This document shows positions 46,797 through 55,346 of a stretch of 64,000 nucleotides of DNA, piece by piece; positions within the stretch are counted from its first letter, which is position 1; every line of letters starts with the position of its first letter. This DNA comes from Burkholderiales bacterium. Its GTDB lineage: Bacteria; Pseudomonadota; Gammaproteobacteria; Burkholderiales; SG8-39. The notes beneath the pieces are model-generated. The model saw only the letters and a list, made by a program, of their open reading frames with translations. It was not told the origin of the DNA and did no database searches. The DNA is taken from assembly GCA_014860355.1 (NCBI GenBank), contig JACZJV010000023.1:24451-88450 (forward strand), in the 5' to 3' direction. Position numbers and translations under genes: made by a program.

Positions 46797-47792
46797 CTAC
46801 GATGCAGTCGGAACCGGTTTGAAGCTGGTGACGTAGATGTCGCCTACCGGGGCGAGGTTGGTCATGCCGATGAGCTTGGCCATCTCCAGGCAGCGCTCCA
46901 TCCATTCCTTCTTGAATTCGCCGGTGTTCGAGAGCTTGACGATGTTGCCGTCGAGCTCGGCGGCGGCGATCGCTTCGGGAATTTCGTCGATGTCGGCGAT
47001 CAGCTTCACCGCGGCGGCGCGGTTGCCCGGCGCGCGCAGGAATCCGACCCCGCCATAGAGTGCGTTCAACGCCTTCTGCAGCGCTTGCGGGCGCTCGGCG
47101 ATCAGTTTGTCGGTGGCGATCCAGCTGCCTGTCGAATGCGCGGGCACCAGCGCGCCGAAATCGGCGATGGAGCGCGCCTGCTTCGCCTGCATGACCTTGT
47201 AGGTGAGCGGTGAATAAAGGACGGTGGCATCCACGTTGCCCGACAGCAGGTTGGGTACCAGCCCGCCGCCGCCCAGCGGCACCCGGGTGAACTCGATCTT
47301 CTGGTCGGCCATGGCCCAGCGCGCGAGAATGTCCGTTCCCGAGCCGGCCGAGGTGATCCCCACTTTCTTCCCGGCGAGGTCGGCAAGCTTCTTGATCGGC
47401 GAATCCGGCTTCACCACCAGATGCCAGCCGTAGTAGCCCAGCGCGCCGTTGGCGACGCACTTGGACTTCACGCCCTTGACCAGTCCGGCCGCGACGCTGG
47501 AGGAGGAGTTGTAGATCAGGTCGGTGGCGCCGGCCGCAAGCGCCTCGAAACCCTCGGCGCCGCTGCGATATATCGTCAGTTCGGCGTTGATGCCCTCCTT
47601 TTCGAACAGCTTCTGCCGGATCGCAGTTTCGCTGATGATGGTCGGGAAATAGGTCTTCGTCGGTACGCCGATCCGCACCACCTGTTTAGCCTGCCCGAAT
47701 ACGATGTTCGGCAGCAGCAGCGCGGCCGCGCCGCCGATCAGCATGGAACGGCGGACCGGGTCCGGATTCGAATTGCGTTGTATTTTGCTCAT
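46797..47792 (-). CDS. ABC transporter substrate-binding protein (NMT1/SsuA-like)
   Basis: A periplasmic binding protein of 331 residues and first gene of the importer operon. The N-terminus contains a twin-arginine-like leader (PVRRSMLIGGAAALLLPNIV), so export may use the Tat route. The mature part has the NMT1/OpuAC-like fold with IGVPTKTYFPTIISE, GGHLVV-like YYGWHLVVKPDSPIKKLADL and KVGITSAGSGTDILARWAM. Substrates in this family include sulfonates, nitrate, thiamine precursors and aromatic acids. The linked MetE-like gene points to a methylated or thiol/sulfur compound, which is inference. Confidence 0.9.
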   Translation of the reverse strand: MSKIQRNSNPDPVRRSMLIGGAAALLLPNIVFGQAKQVVRIGVPTKTYFPTIISETAIRQKLFEKEGINAELTIYRSGAEGFEALAAGATDLIYNSSSSVAAGLVKGVKSKCVANGALGYYGWHLVVKPDSPIKKLADLAGKKVGITSAGSGTDILARWAMADQKIEFTRVPLGGGGLVPNLLSGNVDATVLYSPLTYKVMQAKQARSIADFGALVPAHSTGSWIATDKLIAERPQALQKALNALYGGVGFLRAPGNRAAAVKLIADIDEIPEAIAAAELDGNIVKLSNTGEFKKEWMERCLEMAKLIGMTNLAPVGDIYVTSFKPVPTAS

Positions 47793-47903
47793 GTTGGCTC
47801 CTCCTGCGTCGAAGTATCAAACGCGGGCGCGAGTAATGTCAAGCGTAGATGCCTGTCGCGCGTAACCGCCGGAAGCTAGAGTACCACTCGCACAGCAGCG
47901 GGC

Positions 47904-48500
47904 TCAGCGTCGACCGGGCGGCTGCGCGGACTCGATCAGCCGGCAGGCGATGGCCATCGAATTGCGGACCGAACTCAAGTCGCCCACATATCCGCCGAGC
48001 GCCTGCTCCGTCCGCTTGCGCAGCGAGGCCGACGCTATGAGGCCCTCCCTTGCAAGCAGCAGAATGTCCTCCCGGTCCTGATCCGCAAACCGCGAAAGTT
48101 TGGACACGGCCAGGTCGACAGGCGCAAGCACCCTCACATCGATAAGCTTCCTGTCGATCCCGGGAATATCGATAGCTCGCGCGTCCTTGTGTGCGTCCTC
48201 ATGCAGCAGGCCCAGCGTGTCGTTGTAATTTCGATCGAGGTACAGGATGCGCGCGCGGCCGTCCGGATCCCGGTAGGAGACTTCGATCTCCTCGCTGAAC
48301 AGCACACGCTTGGAAAAAACCGCATCCACGTCCTCCGACACGCGGGCGCCTGTGAGTAGATACAGCGCGGCGCCTCCGGCGACGTACATCAGTATTGGGA
48401 ATACATCGGGCCGCGAACCTTCCAAGGCCTGCCGGATGCGCGTCAAGACCTCGGCAAAGGCTTTCAGGTAAGCATCCTGAGCCTTGATCTTGGGTTTCAT
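47904..48500 (-). CDS. Nucleotidyltransferase-like protein (DUF6036 type), putative toxin
   Basis: A protein of 198 residues. YVAGGAALYLLTGARVSEDVDAVFS has the GG-x(n)-S/T-x-D-x-D pattern of the minimal nucleotidyltransferase fold, with Asp-Val-Asp as the probable metal site; later DLAVSKLSRFADQDREDI fits the DUF6036 group. ATG 48500 is chosen from the start of similarity and because it follows the HTH gene by ten bases. Nucleotidyltransferase/HTH pairs of this kind occur as toxin-antitoxin-like modules (AbiEii/MenT-like). The base composition and neighbourhood, with a gene fragment next door, suggest a mobile or variable locus. Confidence 0.8.
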   Translation of the reverse strand: MKPKIKAQDAYLKAFAEVLTRIRQALEGSRPDVFPILMYVAGGAALYLLTGARVSEDVDAVFSKRVLFSEEIEVSYRDPDGRARILYLDRNYNDTLGLLHEDAHKDARAIDIPGIDRKLIDVRVLAPVDLAVSKLSRFADQDREDILLLAREGLIASASLRKRTEQALGGYVGDLSSVRNSMAIACRLIESAQPPGRR

Positions 48501-48510
48501 GCGACACGCC

Positions 48511-49035
48511 TCATACCAAACCCCTGCGCCTTCTTGCCATGGGAAGGAATCGACTCGCTCGCAATGGGGATCGCTGCAACCACAGGGCAAAGACCTCCGG
48601 AGTGGAAATGCCCGGATGCAGCGTCTCGGCAAGCCTCAGATAGCGCTCCCGTTCGAAGCCCCGGGCGCTTGCGAGCAAGACGGCCAGGCCCCCCATGAAG
48701 AAGCCGGGCCCATGCGCCCGCCAAACATCCGGGTCGACATTGCCCGAGGCGCAAAGATCGAGCAGGTCGTCTTCGTATTCCCGACCGAAGCTGTCCGGCA
48801 GCTGAGCGCCGCCTTCGGCAGTCGCGGGCACGGCGACCAGCGTATATCCCGCCGCTTGCGCCAGCGCCGCCAGCGTTCGCAGATCGCATGAAGGACTGCG
48901 TTTCAGCCGTGACAGCGTTTCTTTGGGCAGTCCGCTGGCTTTCGCCCAGGCCGCATCGGTGGAAAATATACCCTTGGCCGTCTTGGACATCTGATCCAGC
49001 AGCTTAGCGGGAAGAGGCGGTGTTGATGTATTCAT
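48511..49035 (-). CDS. HTH (XRE-like) regulatory protein, putative antitoxin
   Basis: A protein of 174 residues with an N-terminal helix-turn-helix ([20 protein letters not shown], then [20 protein letters not shown]) and a C-terminal helical region of about 100 residues with conserved-looking aromatic residues ([20 protein letters not shown]). It is the first gene of a two-gene unit with the nucleotidyltransferase, separated by ten bases, in the usual antitoxin-toxin order. It would bind its own promoter; two in-frame ATG codons (49038 and 49035) are adjacent. No operator is obvious in the short upstream AT-rich stretch (49036-49080). Confidence 0.78.
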   Translation of the reverse strand: MNTSTPPLPAKLLDQMSKTAKGIFSTDAAWAKASGLPKETLSRLKRSPSCDLRTLAALAQAAGYTLVAVPATAEGGAQLPDSFGREYEDDLLDLCASGNVDPDVWRAHGPGFFMGGLAVLLASARGFERERYLRLAETLHPGISTPEVFALWLQRSPLRASRFLPMARRRRGLV

Positions 49036-49084
49036 CAACTAATAGTAATACGTAGAGACGTTAAACTCAATAGTCGACATTGTC

Positions 49085-49295
49085 CCATCACCACGCCCAC
49101 GGAGGAATCGGTGCGCCGCGCGATGGCGATTCAGCTCATCATCGACCGCGAGTGGGGCCTGGCGAAGAACGAGAACCCGAAGCAGGGCGCGTTCATCATC
49201 GACGAGCTCACCGATCTCGTCGATGAGGCGGTGCTGAAGGAGTTCGAGGCGATCTCCGAGCGCGGCGGCGTGCTCGGCGCGATGGAGACCGGCTA
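49085..49295 (+). pseudogene. icmF: Fragment of a second icmF (mutase-domain piece)
   Basis: These 211 bases align without gaps to 41977-42187 of icmF (IcmF residues about 900-968) with 15 mismatches, about 93% identity. Twelve mismatches are silent and three change residues (Asn to Asp, Asn to Lys, Glu to Asp). The match begins and ends abruptly; at the right end GGCTACCAG of icmF becomes GGCTAACCC, giving a stop. There is no start codon context or promoter. It lies between the HTH/nucleotidyltransferase pair and an oxidoreductase gene. The rest of the 334-base gap (49036-49369) shows nothing recognisable. Confidence 0.9.
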
Positions 49296-49369
49296 ACCCC
49301 AATAGTGACCGACGTCGTGTAGTCGTGTCCAGGGCGCCAGGTCCCGGCGGGAGGCTTGGCCGCGCGCGC

Positions 49370-50521
49370 CTACTTGCCCTTATTCGGATTGATCAGGTAC
49401 TTCGCCCCCGTCGCGCGCTTGCCATACACGGCGATCTCTTCGGGCTCGAGCGCTTGCGCAAGCGAAATCTCTTTGGTGTAGTGGCTGGCAAAAGTCGTCT
49501 TGAGTTCGGCGACCACGCGCTCCCTGAGCTTTTGCGCGCCGGCAGGACCGATCCTTTGCATGAACGGCCACAGCAGCCAGCCGCCCACGCCCCAGGCCAT
49601 GCCGAAGCCGCGCTCGATGATGGTCGGGCCGGTGTCCAGGCCGCCGTAGATGTAGACCTGCTTATGCGTGGCAGACCCGTAGCGGCTGTACTCCTTGGCC
49701 GTTCTGTTGATCGCGGCTTCCATGCAGCTGAGGATCTGCCCGGTGAGCTTGCCGCCCCCGATGGCATCGAAGGCCAGGGTCGCTCCGGTGGCGGCGAGCG
49801 CTTCGGTGAGGTCTTGCATGAAGCCCGGGGCGCTGGAGTCGCAGACATATTTCGCGCCCAGGGCCTTGAGCAAATCCGCCTGCTCGCGCGAGCGCACGAT
49901 GTTCACCAGGCCGACCCCGTCGGCTATGCATAGCCTGTTGAGCATCTGGCCCAGATTGGACGCCGCAGCAGTGTGTACCAAGGCCTTGTGGTCTTCGAGC
50001 CGCATGGTTTCCACCATGCCCTGTGAAGTGAGCGGGTTGACGAAGCAGGAGGCGCCATCGGCCGCGCTCGTGCCTGGCGCAAGCACGAGACATTGCTTGA
50101 CCTTCGCGCTGCGGTACTGGGCGTACATGGCGCCGCCGACGATCGCCACCATCTTTCCGAGCAGCGCTTGCGCCTCGTCGGACGCGCCGGCGTCCACCAC
50201 CACGCCCGCCCCCTCGTTGCCGACGGTCATGGATTGCTCAAGGCGGCCGGCCATCCCCTTCATCAGGGCAGCGGGAATGCTCGCCGTAATCACCGGCAGC
50301 GCGGCCGAGCCGGAGCGCCGTGCCGTGCTCATGTCAGCTGCGCCAAAGAGCAGCCCCAGATCGGAGGGGTTGATCGGGGAGCCTTCGATGCGGACTACAA
50401 CCTCGTCGGCTTGCGGGATTGGCATCGGGACACTAACCAGCGAAAGCTCCAGCTCGCCGCTTTTTTTAACCAGGGAACGAAGCTGAAGCCCCGTTTTTTC
50501 CGTAACGGAATTCATATTCAC
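49370..50521 (-). CDS. Zinc-binding/MDR-superfamily dehydrogenase
   Basis: A protein of 383 residues of the medium-chain dehydrogenase/reductase superfamily. An N-terminal GroES-like domain (DEVVVRIEGSPINPSDLGLL; MTVGNEGAGVVVDAG) is followed by a Rossmann domain (ALVHTAAASNLGQMLNRLC; GVGLVNIVRSREQADLLKAL; ATLAFDAIGGGKLTGQIL). The structural-zinc cysteine cluster of alcohol dehydrogenases is missing, so it is probably a quinone-oxidoreductase or enoyl-reductase type NADPH enzyme. It starts at ATG 50521 or 50515. Close homologues are often annotated only as zinc-binding dehydrogenases. The substrate is unknown. Confidence 0.87.
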   Translation of the reverse strand: MNMNSVTEKTGLQLRSLVKKSGELELSLVSVPMPIPQADEVVVRIEGSPINPSDLGLLFGAADMSTARRSGSAALPVITASIPAALMKGMAGRLEQSMTVGNEGAGVVVDAGASDEAQALLGKMVAIVGGAMYAQYRSAKVKQCLVLAPGTSAADGASCFVNPLTSQGMVETMRLEDHKALVHTAAASNLGQMLNRLCIADGVGLVNIVRSREQADLLKALGAKYVCDSSAPGFMQDLTEALAATGATLAFDAIGGGKLTGQILSCMEAAINRTAKEYSRYGSATHKQVYIYGGLDTGPTIIERGFGMAWGVGGWLLWPFMQRIGPAGAQKLRERVVAELKTTFASHYTKEISLAQALEPEEIAVYGKRATGAKYLINPNKGK

Positions 50522-50620
50522 TGTCTCCTTGAAGAGGCTGCAGAGTATAGGGCGCTATCGTAGGGAAGGGCTAAAGGTATCAGAGACGAATGCACTTTTA
50601 TCTTCAAGCCCACGCTGTGA

Positions 50621-51529
50621 TCAAGCCGGCTTGTCGGACCTCTGAATCTCCGCATGTGCGCGGTCGAATTCCCACACGGCTTCAAAGCCCATCAGGCGGC
50701 TGAACGCTTCGAATTCGTAGAGCTCTCCCGCGACCGCCCGGGACGATCCGTCTTTGCGCAAAGCGCCGTATGCGCGTTCGAGGGCGTGGCCCGCGGCCAG
50801 AAAAGCGGTGCCGGGAAAGATGGCCAGCTTGAAACCCATCTGCGTCAGCTCCTCCCTGCCGAGCAGGGGCGTGCGTCCGCCTTCGACGTTGTTGATCAGC
50901 ACCGGCTTGTCGAAGTGTTTGGCGATCCTGGCCATTTCTTCCGGGGTTTCCGGAGACTCGACGAACAGGATGTCCGCGCCCGCGCGCTCGTAGGCCTCCA
51001 TCCGGCGCAGCGCCTCGTCCAGCCCCAGGTTCGTGCGCGCGTCGGTGCGCGCGACGATCAGGAAGTCCGGGCTGCTGCGCGCTTCGCAGGCCACGCGCAC
51101 CTTGTTCGCCATGTCCTGCATGGCAATGACGCGGCGTCCGGGCGTGTGCCCGCACTTTTTGGGGAATTCCTGGTCTTCGATCTGTATGCCCGCGACGCCT
51201 CCCGCTTCATAGCCCCTGACCGTATGCGCGACGTTCAGGAGCCCACCGTAACCCGTGTCGGCATCGGCGATCAAGGGCGTATTCGTCCCCTGCGCAAACG
51301 CGCCCGCCCGGTTGACCATGTCCGTGTAGCTCGCCAGGCCGGCATCGGGCAAACCCAGATACGAGGCCACCGCGCCGTAGCCCGTCATGTAAAGCATGTC
51401 GAAACCCATCCGGTCTGCGATGCGCGCAGAAATCATGTCGAAAACGCCGGGCGCGACGATCAAACCGGGCTCGGCGAGTCTTTGCCGCAATTGCTGGCGT
51501 TTGGCTTCGGCTGCGACGCTGGGTTTCAT
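50621..51529 (-). CDS. Isocitrate lyase/PEP mutase family C-C lyase
   Basis: A protein of 302 residues with a TIM-barrel fold. The isocitrate-lyase superfamily motif KKCGH is present in EDQEFPKKCGHTPGRRVI, with the metal Asp residues in LIADADTGYGG. The length and the sequence GVFDMISARIADRMGFDMLY suit the subgroup of 2,3-dimethylmalate lyase, methylisocitrate-lyase-like and oxaloacetate decarboxylase enzymes, not phosphonomutases. It cleaves a malate-type C-C bond or decarboxylates a 2-oxoacid; the exact substrate is open. It is 100 bases upstream of the MDR dehydrogenase gene on the same strand and may be part of the same pathway. Confidence 0.88.
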   Translation of the reverse strand: MKPSVAAEAKRQQLRQRLAEPGLIVAPGVFDMISARIADRMGFDMLYMTGYGAVASYLGLPDAGLASYTDMVNRAGAFAQGTNTPLIADADTGYGGLLNVAHTVRGYEAGGVAGIQIEDQEFPKKCGHTPGRRVIAMQDMANKVRVACEARSSPDFLIVARTDARTNLGLDEALRRMEAYERAGADILFVESPETPEEMARIAKHFDKPVLINNVEGGRTPLLGREELTQMGFKLAIFPGTAFLAAGHALERAYGALRKDGSSRAVAGELYEFEAFSRLMGFEAVWEFDRAHAEIQRSDKPA

Positions 51530-51714
51530 TTCGGTCCTGTCGGTTAATTAATAAGGTCAGCGTCGATTCTACGTTCGTATCCATCACTTTGTCGCAGCCA
51601 TCCTTGCCTCGCTGTCGCGGGTCGAGGGGATTTTGCTTGTTGTCCTGGAAATTGCCGCCGCGCGGACTAAGCTGGAAGAGCCGCATTAGCGGCTATCGAA
51701 CAAGGAGGGTTGCC

Positions 51715-52170
51715 ATGACCACCCAACACCTGCCCACCGTCCGGGAAATCATGGACAAGTACGTGGATACCTTAAAGCCGGAGACCGACATCTGGGACGC
51801 CGTGGACTTCCTGCTGGAGAAGCGGGTCACCGGCGCGCTCGTCGCCGACGGCAAAGGCAAGCTCGCAGGCATTCTGACCGAGTCCGACTGCCTCAAACTA
51901 CTCACGCTGGGCGGCCCCGATCACGATGCGCCGAAAGGGAAGGTAAAGGATTTCATGACTTCGGCGGTGGAATCCATCCCGCCGACCATGGATATCTACT
52001 ATGCCGCAGGGCTTTTCCTGACCAAGAACTTTCGCCGCCTGCCTGTGGTGGAAGACGGGCGCATCGTGGGCGCCATCACCCAGTTCGACATTTTGCGCGC
52101 GGTGCAGCGCGGCCTCGAGGGGATGAAGAAACGCCCATCTGCGGCCAGAGCATTTGCCGGCGTGGCCTAG
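51715..52170 (+). CDS. CBS-pair domain protein
   Basis: A 151-residue protein made of one Bateman module: CBS 1 (VREIMDKYVDTLKPETDIWD to LAGILTESDCLKLL) and CBS 2 (VKDFMTSAVESIPPTMDIYY to IVGAITQFDILRAV). Such stand-alone modules bind adenosine nucleotides and act as energy sensors. The start at ATG 51715 is firmly supported by AAGGAGGGT six bases upstream, so the open frame back to 51589 is not used. It is a single gene, divergent from the lyase gene. Confidence 0.93.
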   Translation: MTTQHLPTVREIMDKYVDTLKPETDIWDAVDFLLEKRVTGALVADGKGKLAGILTESDCLKLLTLGGPDHDAPKGKVKDFMTSAVESIPPTMDIYYAAGLFLTKNFRRLPVVEDGRIVGAITQFDILRAVQRGLEGMKKRPSAARAFAGVA

Positions 52171-52223
52171 CAGGCCGTTGCAGCGGATGTTCTGGCACCC
52201 GGACAGGCGCGGGCCGAGCGGCC

Positions 52224-53537
52224 CTAGGCGACCCGCGCTTCGAGCATCCGCCGCCACGGCGCTGCGGCGCGCAGCCGCGAGAGATTCCCGAAGTGGCCCG
52301 CCGCGGTGCGGTTGATGAAGACGATGTCGTGCGGAAAGCGGATGTCTTTCGCCTCGCCGAAGTGGCTCAGGTTGTTGTCGATGACCTGGCGCAGGAGCCG
52401 GTCGTCGTAGCCGAAGCGGTAGGGGTGCGCTTCATCGAGCACTTTGAAGACGAGGTCGAGCGCAGGCGCGATCAGGCCCGCGGACACCGCCCCGCCCGAG
52501 GCCGCGCTCACGCCCATCGCCGCGAGCAGCGCCGGCACATCAGATCGCCGGCCGGCCAGCGCCGCACGCGCGAGTTCGCGGTAGCCCTGCGCGATATTCG
52601 GCGGCACCGACTTGACGCAGCCGAAGTCGTAGACGACGACGCGGCCATCGGCAAGAAACGAGAAGTTTGCGAGGTTCGGGTCCGCATGGATCAGCCGGTG
52701 CTCGAACAGGCCGCGCAGCATGAAGTCGAACAGCACCGCGCCCCAGCGATCGCGCAGCGCCTGTGGCCGTCGCTCGTCGCAGGCCTCGTCCGGCGTGTAG
52801 CCCGTGACGTAGTCCATGGTCAGCACGCGGCGGCTCGAGGCCGCGTCGATGACACCGGGGATCACCACCAGCCCGCTGCCGGTCCAGAGCGCCGCCATGC
52901 GCCGCAGGTTCTGCGCTTCGTTGGCGTAGTCCAGTTCCTCGCGCAGGCGGTCGCGCACCTCGCCCCAGACCGGGCCGAAGTCGGCGTCGGTAAAGAGCGC
53001 GAACAACGACTGCAGCAGGCGCCGCAGGTTGATCAGGTCGGCCTCGATGATTCCGTCTATCCCCGGGTACTGGATTTTTACCGCGACGGGCCGCCCGTCG
53101 GCGAGGACACCGCGGTGCACCTGCCCGATCGAGGCGGCGGCGATGGCCGCAGGCTCGAGGCTCGCGATGGTATTGCGCCAGCCGGGGAGTTCCGCGTCGA
53201 GCTGTCGCTGCACCACGGCGAACGGGATCGGCGGCGCCTGTCGCTGCAATGCGGCGAGCACGCCGGTCACCTCGGGCGGAAGCAGCGAGTCCTGCAGGCT
53301 CAGCATCTGGCCGACTTTCATTGCCGCGCCCTTCAGCTGGCCGAGTTCGCGCACGATGCGCTCGGCATTGAGCACGAGGTTGGCGAGCTGATGCGCCTGG
53401 CGCGACGGTCCGGAGAGGACCAACGACACCAGCTGCTCCACGGCCACCGACGCGCCGACGCGCCCGAGGAGGCTGCCCAGGCGCAGCAGCCGCGCCAGCG
53501 GCGAGCTCGCCGGTACGCTTTTCACCGGTTGCGTCAT
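52224..53537 (-). CDS. ABC1/UbiB-family atypical kinase
   Basis: A protein of 437 residues of the AarF/ABC1/UbiB atypical kinase family, involved in ubiquinone or other isoprenoid lipid metabolism. The KxGQ motif is seen in AAMKVGQMLSLQDSLLPPEV, the Ala-rich nucleotide loop in AAIAAASIGQVHRGVL with the following Lys in VAVKIQYPG, and the HAD/DFG catalytic elements in RLIHADPNLANF and VVYDFGCVK. The C-terminal membrane helices of UbiB proper are absent, so it is more like the stand-alone AarF group. Its ATG overlaps the stop of a beheaded upstream coding remnant (ATGA). Confidence 0.9.
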   Translation of the reverse strand: MTQPVKSVPASSPLARLLRLGSLLGRVGASVAVEQLVSLVLSGPSRQAHQLANLVLNAERIVRELGQLKGAAMKVGQMLSLQDSLLPPEVTGVLAALQRQAPPIPFAVVQRQLDAELPGWRNTIASLEPAAIAAASIGQVHRGVLADGRPVAVKIQYPGIDGIIEADLINLRRLLQSLFALFTDADFGPVWGEVRDRLREELDYANEAQNLRRMAALWTGSGLVVIPGVIDAASSRRVLTMDYVTGYTPDEACDERRPQALRDRWGAVLFDFMLRGLFEHRLIHADPNLANFSFLADGRVVVYDFGCVKSVPPNIAQGYRELARAALAGRRSDVPALLAAMGVSAASGGAVSAGLIAPALDLVFKVLDEAHPYRFGYDDRLLRQVIDNNLSHFGEAKDIRFPHDIVFINRTAAGHFGNLSRLRAAAPWRRMLEARVA

Positions 53538-53731
53538 TCGTCTAGCCCCGCACCGCCTCCGCCAAAACGACCGCCCGAGCCGATACTCTGCGCAGCGAGC
53601 AAGCGGTAACGCGCTGCCGGCGTCAATATCCGCGCAATCGATCCCGCACCGGCAGCCGCCTGCGCGAGTTGCAGTTCGGGGAGCGCCTGTCGGTATTTAC
53701 CCTGAATGAATTCCCGACAAGCACGGTATGA
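53534..53731 (-). pseudogene. 5'-truncated coding remnant upstream of the ABC1 kinase gene
   Basis: On the minus strand an open frame of 65 codons ends in GGRFGGGGAGLDE and a TGA that overlaps the ABC1-kinase ATG by four bases, the hallmark of an operon partner. The translation (for example YRQALPELQLAQAAAGAGSI and ILTPAARYRLLAAQSIGSGG) has the composition of a real protein. Between the upstream stop (TAG at 53732-53734) and this C-terminus, however, there is no plausible start codon. I read it as the C-terminal stub of a gene whose 5' part was lost, probably when the CaiB gene region (53821 onward) was joined. The family is not recognised. Confidence 0.5.
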
Positions 53732-53820
53732 CTATTGCAGCTGCCAAACGAAACGCTCCCCTTGTGTTTTCGCATCCAATCTATCGGGCAGACGGCCGGG
53801 TCTCCCGAGGTCCCAAACGG

Positions 53821-55023
53821 TCAGGGCACGGCGATGGCGCCGGAACGAATCAGCGCGTCGATGCGCTCGTCGGTATAGCCGAGCGTGTCCGCCAGCACGG
53901 CACGCGTATCCTCTCCCGCACGATAGGGCGCCGGGCCGCGCGCCGGCACCGGCGCGCCGTCGACGTGAAAAGGCGCCGAGGTTACACGCACCTCGCCGCG
54001 CCCCGGGTGCGGGATCATCGAGAAAGCCTGGCGCTCGGCCATGTGCGGGTGCGAGATGACCTCCTCCATCGAGCGCACGGGTGCGCAGGGCACGCGCGCC
54101 GCCGACAGCGCCTCCATCGCCGCCTCCACCGATTCGAAATGATCGAGCCATTCGCAGATCAAGCGGCGCAGTTCCGGCCAGTGTTCGCGCCTGCCCGGCG
54201 CCGTTGAAAACCGTTCTGCGCCGATAGGGCTGTCCCCGCCCATCTTGGCGAGCAGGCGGTCCCAGGTGGGGCCGCCGCCGATGAACTGCACGGCGATGTG
54301 GCGTCCCTTGATGGCATGGATAATCATGCCCACGCGCGGCCCTTTGATGATCTCGCCGCCATTCAAGGCTGCTGCGATGCCCAGGTCTTCCGCGCCCCAG
54401 AGCGATTGCAGCATGGAGACATCGAGATAGGCGCCCTGCCCGGTGCGCTGGCGCCGGTGAACGGCAGCGAGCACCAGGCCGAAAGCGTGCACCCCCGCGA
54501 GCGAATCTGCGGATTGCAGATAAGCTACCCTGGGTTCGGGCTCGCCCTGCCGGTCGAGGTCCATCGCGCCCGAGGCTGCGTTGATCAGGTGCGCAAAGGC
54601 CGGCCGGTCGCGCAGCGGCCCGGTCTGTCCGTAGCCAGTGATGGAGCAATAGACGATGGCCGGATTCGCCGCCGAGACCGCGGCATAGTCCAGGCCGTGC
54701 CGCGCCATGACGCCGGGCACGAAGTTCTCGACCAGCACGTCCGCCGCGCGCGCAAGATCGAGCGCCACGGCCTTCGCCTCCGGTTTCGCGAGATCGATGG
54801 CCACGCTTTCTTTACCCGCATTGAAGCGCACGAAGTAGCTGCTCTGGTCCGTGCGTCCCTCCTCGAGCTGCAGGTAGAAGGAGCGCGTTTCGTCCCCGTC
54901 CACCGGGCGCTCGATCTTGATCACGCGCGCACCCAGGTCGGCGAGCAGGCGTGTGCAGTACGGCCCTGCGAGCACGCGCGTAAAGTCGAGCACAGTGAGT
55001 CCGTTTAGCATACCTGGTGTCAT
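53821..55023 (-). CDS. CaiB/BaiF-family (class III) CoA-transferase
   Basis: A protein of 400 residues that moves CoA between carboxylic acids. Landmarks are LDFTRVLAGPYCTRLLADLG and VIKIERPVDGDETRSF (CoA-binding N-terminal region), FNAGKESVAIDLAKPEAKAV, YCSITGYGQTGPLRDRPAF, and the catalytic Asp in AASGAMDLDRQGEP. This is the standard fold and length. The substrate cannot be assigned; with the acyl-CoA ligase, IcmF and BamB-like genes in this window it fits an organic-acid degradation network. GTG/ATG choices at the N-terminus are limited, and ATG 55023 matches the family start. Confidence 0.93.
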   Translation of the reverse strand: MTPGMLNGLTVLDFTRVLAGPYCTRLLADLGARVIKIERPVDGDETRSFYLQLEEGRTDQSSYFVRFNAGKESVAIDLAKPEAKAVALDLARAADVLVENFVPGVMARHGLDYAAVSAANPAIVYCSITGYGQTGPLRDRPAFAHLINAASGAMDLDRQGEPEPRVAYLQSADSLAGVHAFGLVLAAVHRRQRTGQGAYLDVSMLQSLWGAEDLGIAAALNGGEIIKGPRVGMIIHAIKGRHIAVQFIGGGPTWDRLLAKMGGDSPIGAERFSTAPGRREHWPELRRLICEWLDHFESVEAAMEALSAARVPCAPVRSMEEVISHPHMAERQAFSMIPHPGRGEVRVTSAPFHVDGAPVPARGPAPYRAGEDTRAVLADTLGYTDERIDALIRSGAIAVP

Positions 55024-55346
55024 CTGGCTACTCCCTGCGGCGTGACGAAGATTCGCGGCCGTGCGGAAAGAAACGAAGTTGGTCTGATTCGGGTGTCAGA
55101 ATATACGAAAACAGATTCGTCCGCGTCTTGTCGGTTCCATGCCCAGCGACCCGTATCGGTCTGCTATTTTCAGGGCGGGGCGGTGAACTACTGGGTTTTC
55201 CTCGGGTCGGAACCAGAGTCAGGGTGCTGAACGCCCGTCGATTCCGGTCGCCGTCAGCCGATGTTCCCGAGAATGCAATACATTGCGCGACAATAAGGCG
55301 ATAATCCGCACCCGACTTTCCCTTTTTCCTGGATCGATCTTCCAAC
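55024..55346. other. Divergent gap between the CoA-transferase and M23 peptidase genes
   Basis: A 323-base region without a convincing gene; the overlapping short frames give no family resemblance. It must hold promoters for both divergent genes. A GATAAT at about 55300-55305 is a possible -10 for the plus-strand peptidase gene, but I see no good -35, so no promoter is claimed. Confidence 0.4.

Noticed and set aside
49111..49296. A complete small gene on the plus strand
   Set aside because: It is part of the 211-base icmF fragment; the first Met is internal to the mutase domain and the stop is created at the breakpoint.
52293..53609. A 438-codon plus-strand frame opposite the ABC1 kinase gene
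   Set aside because: Antisense shadow; the kinase motifs on the other strand are complete.
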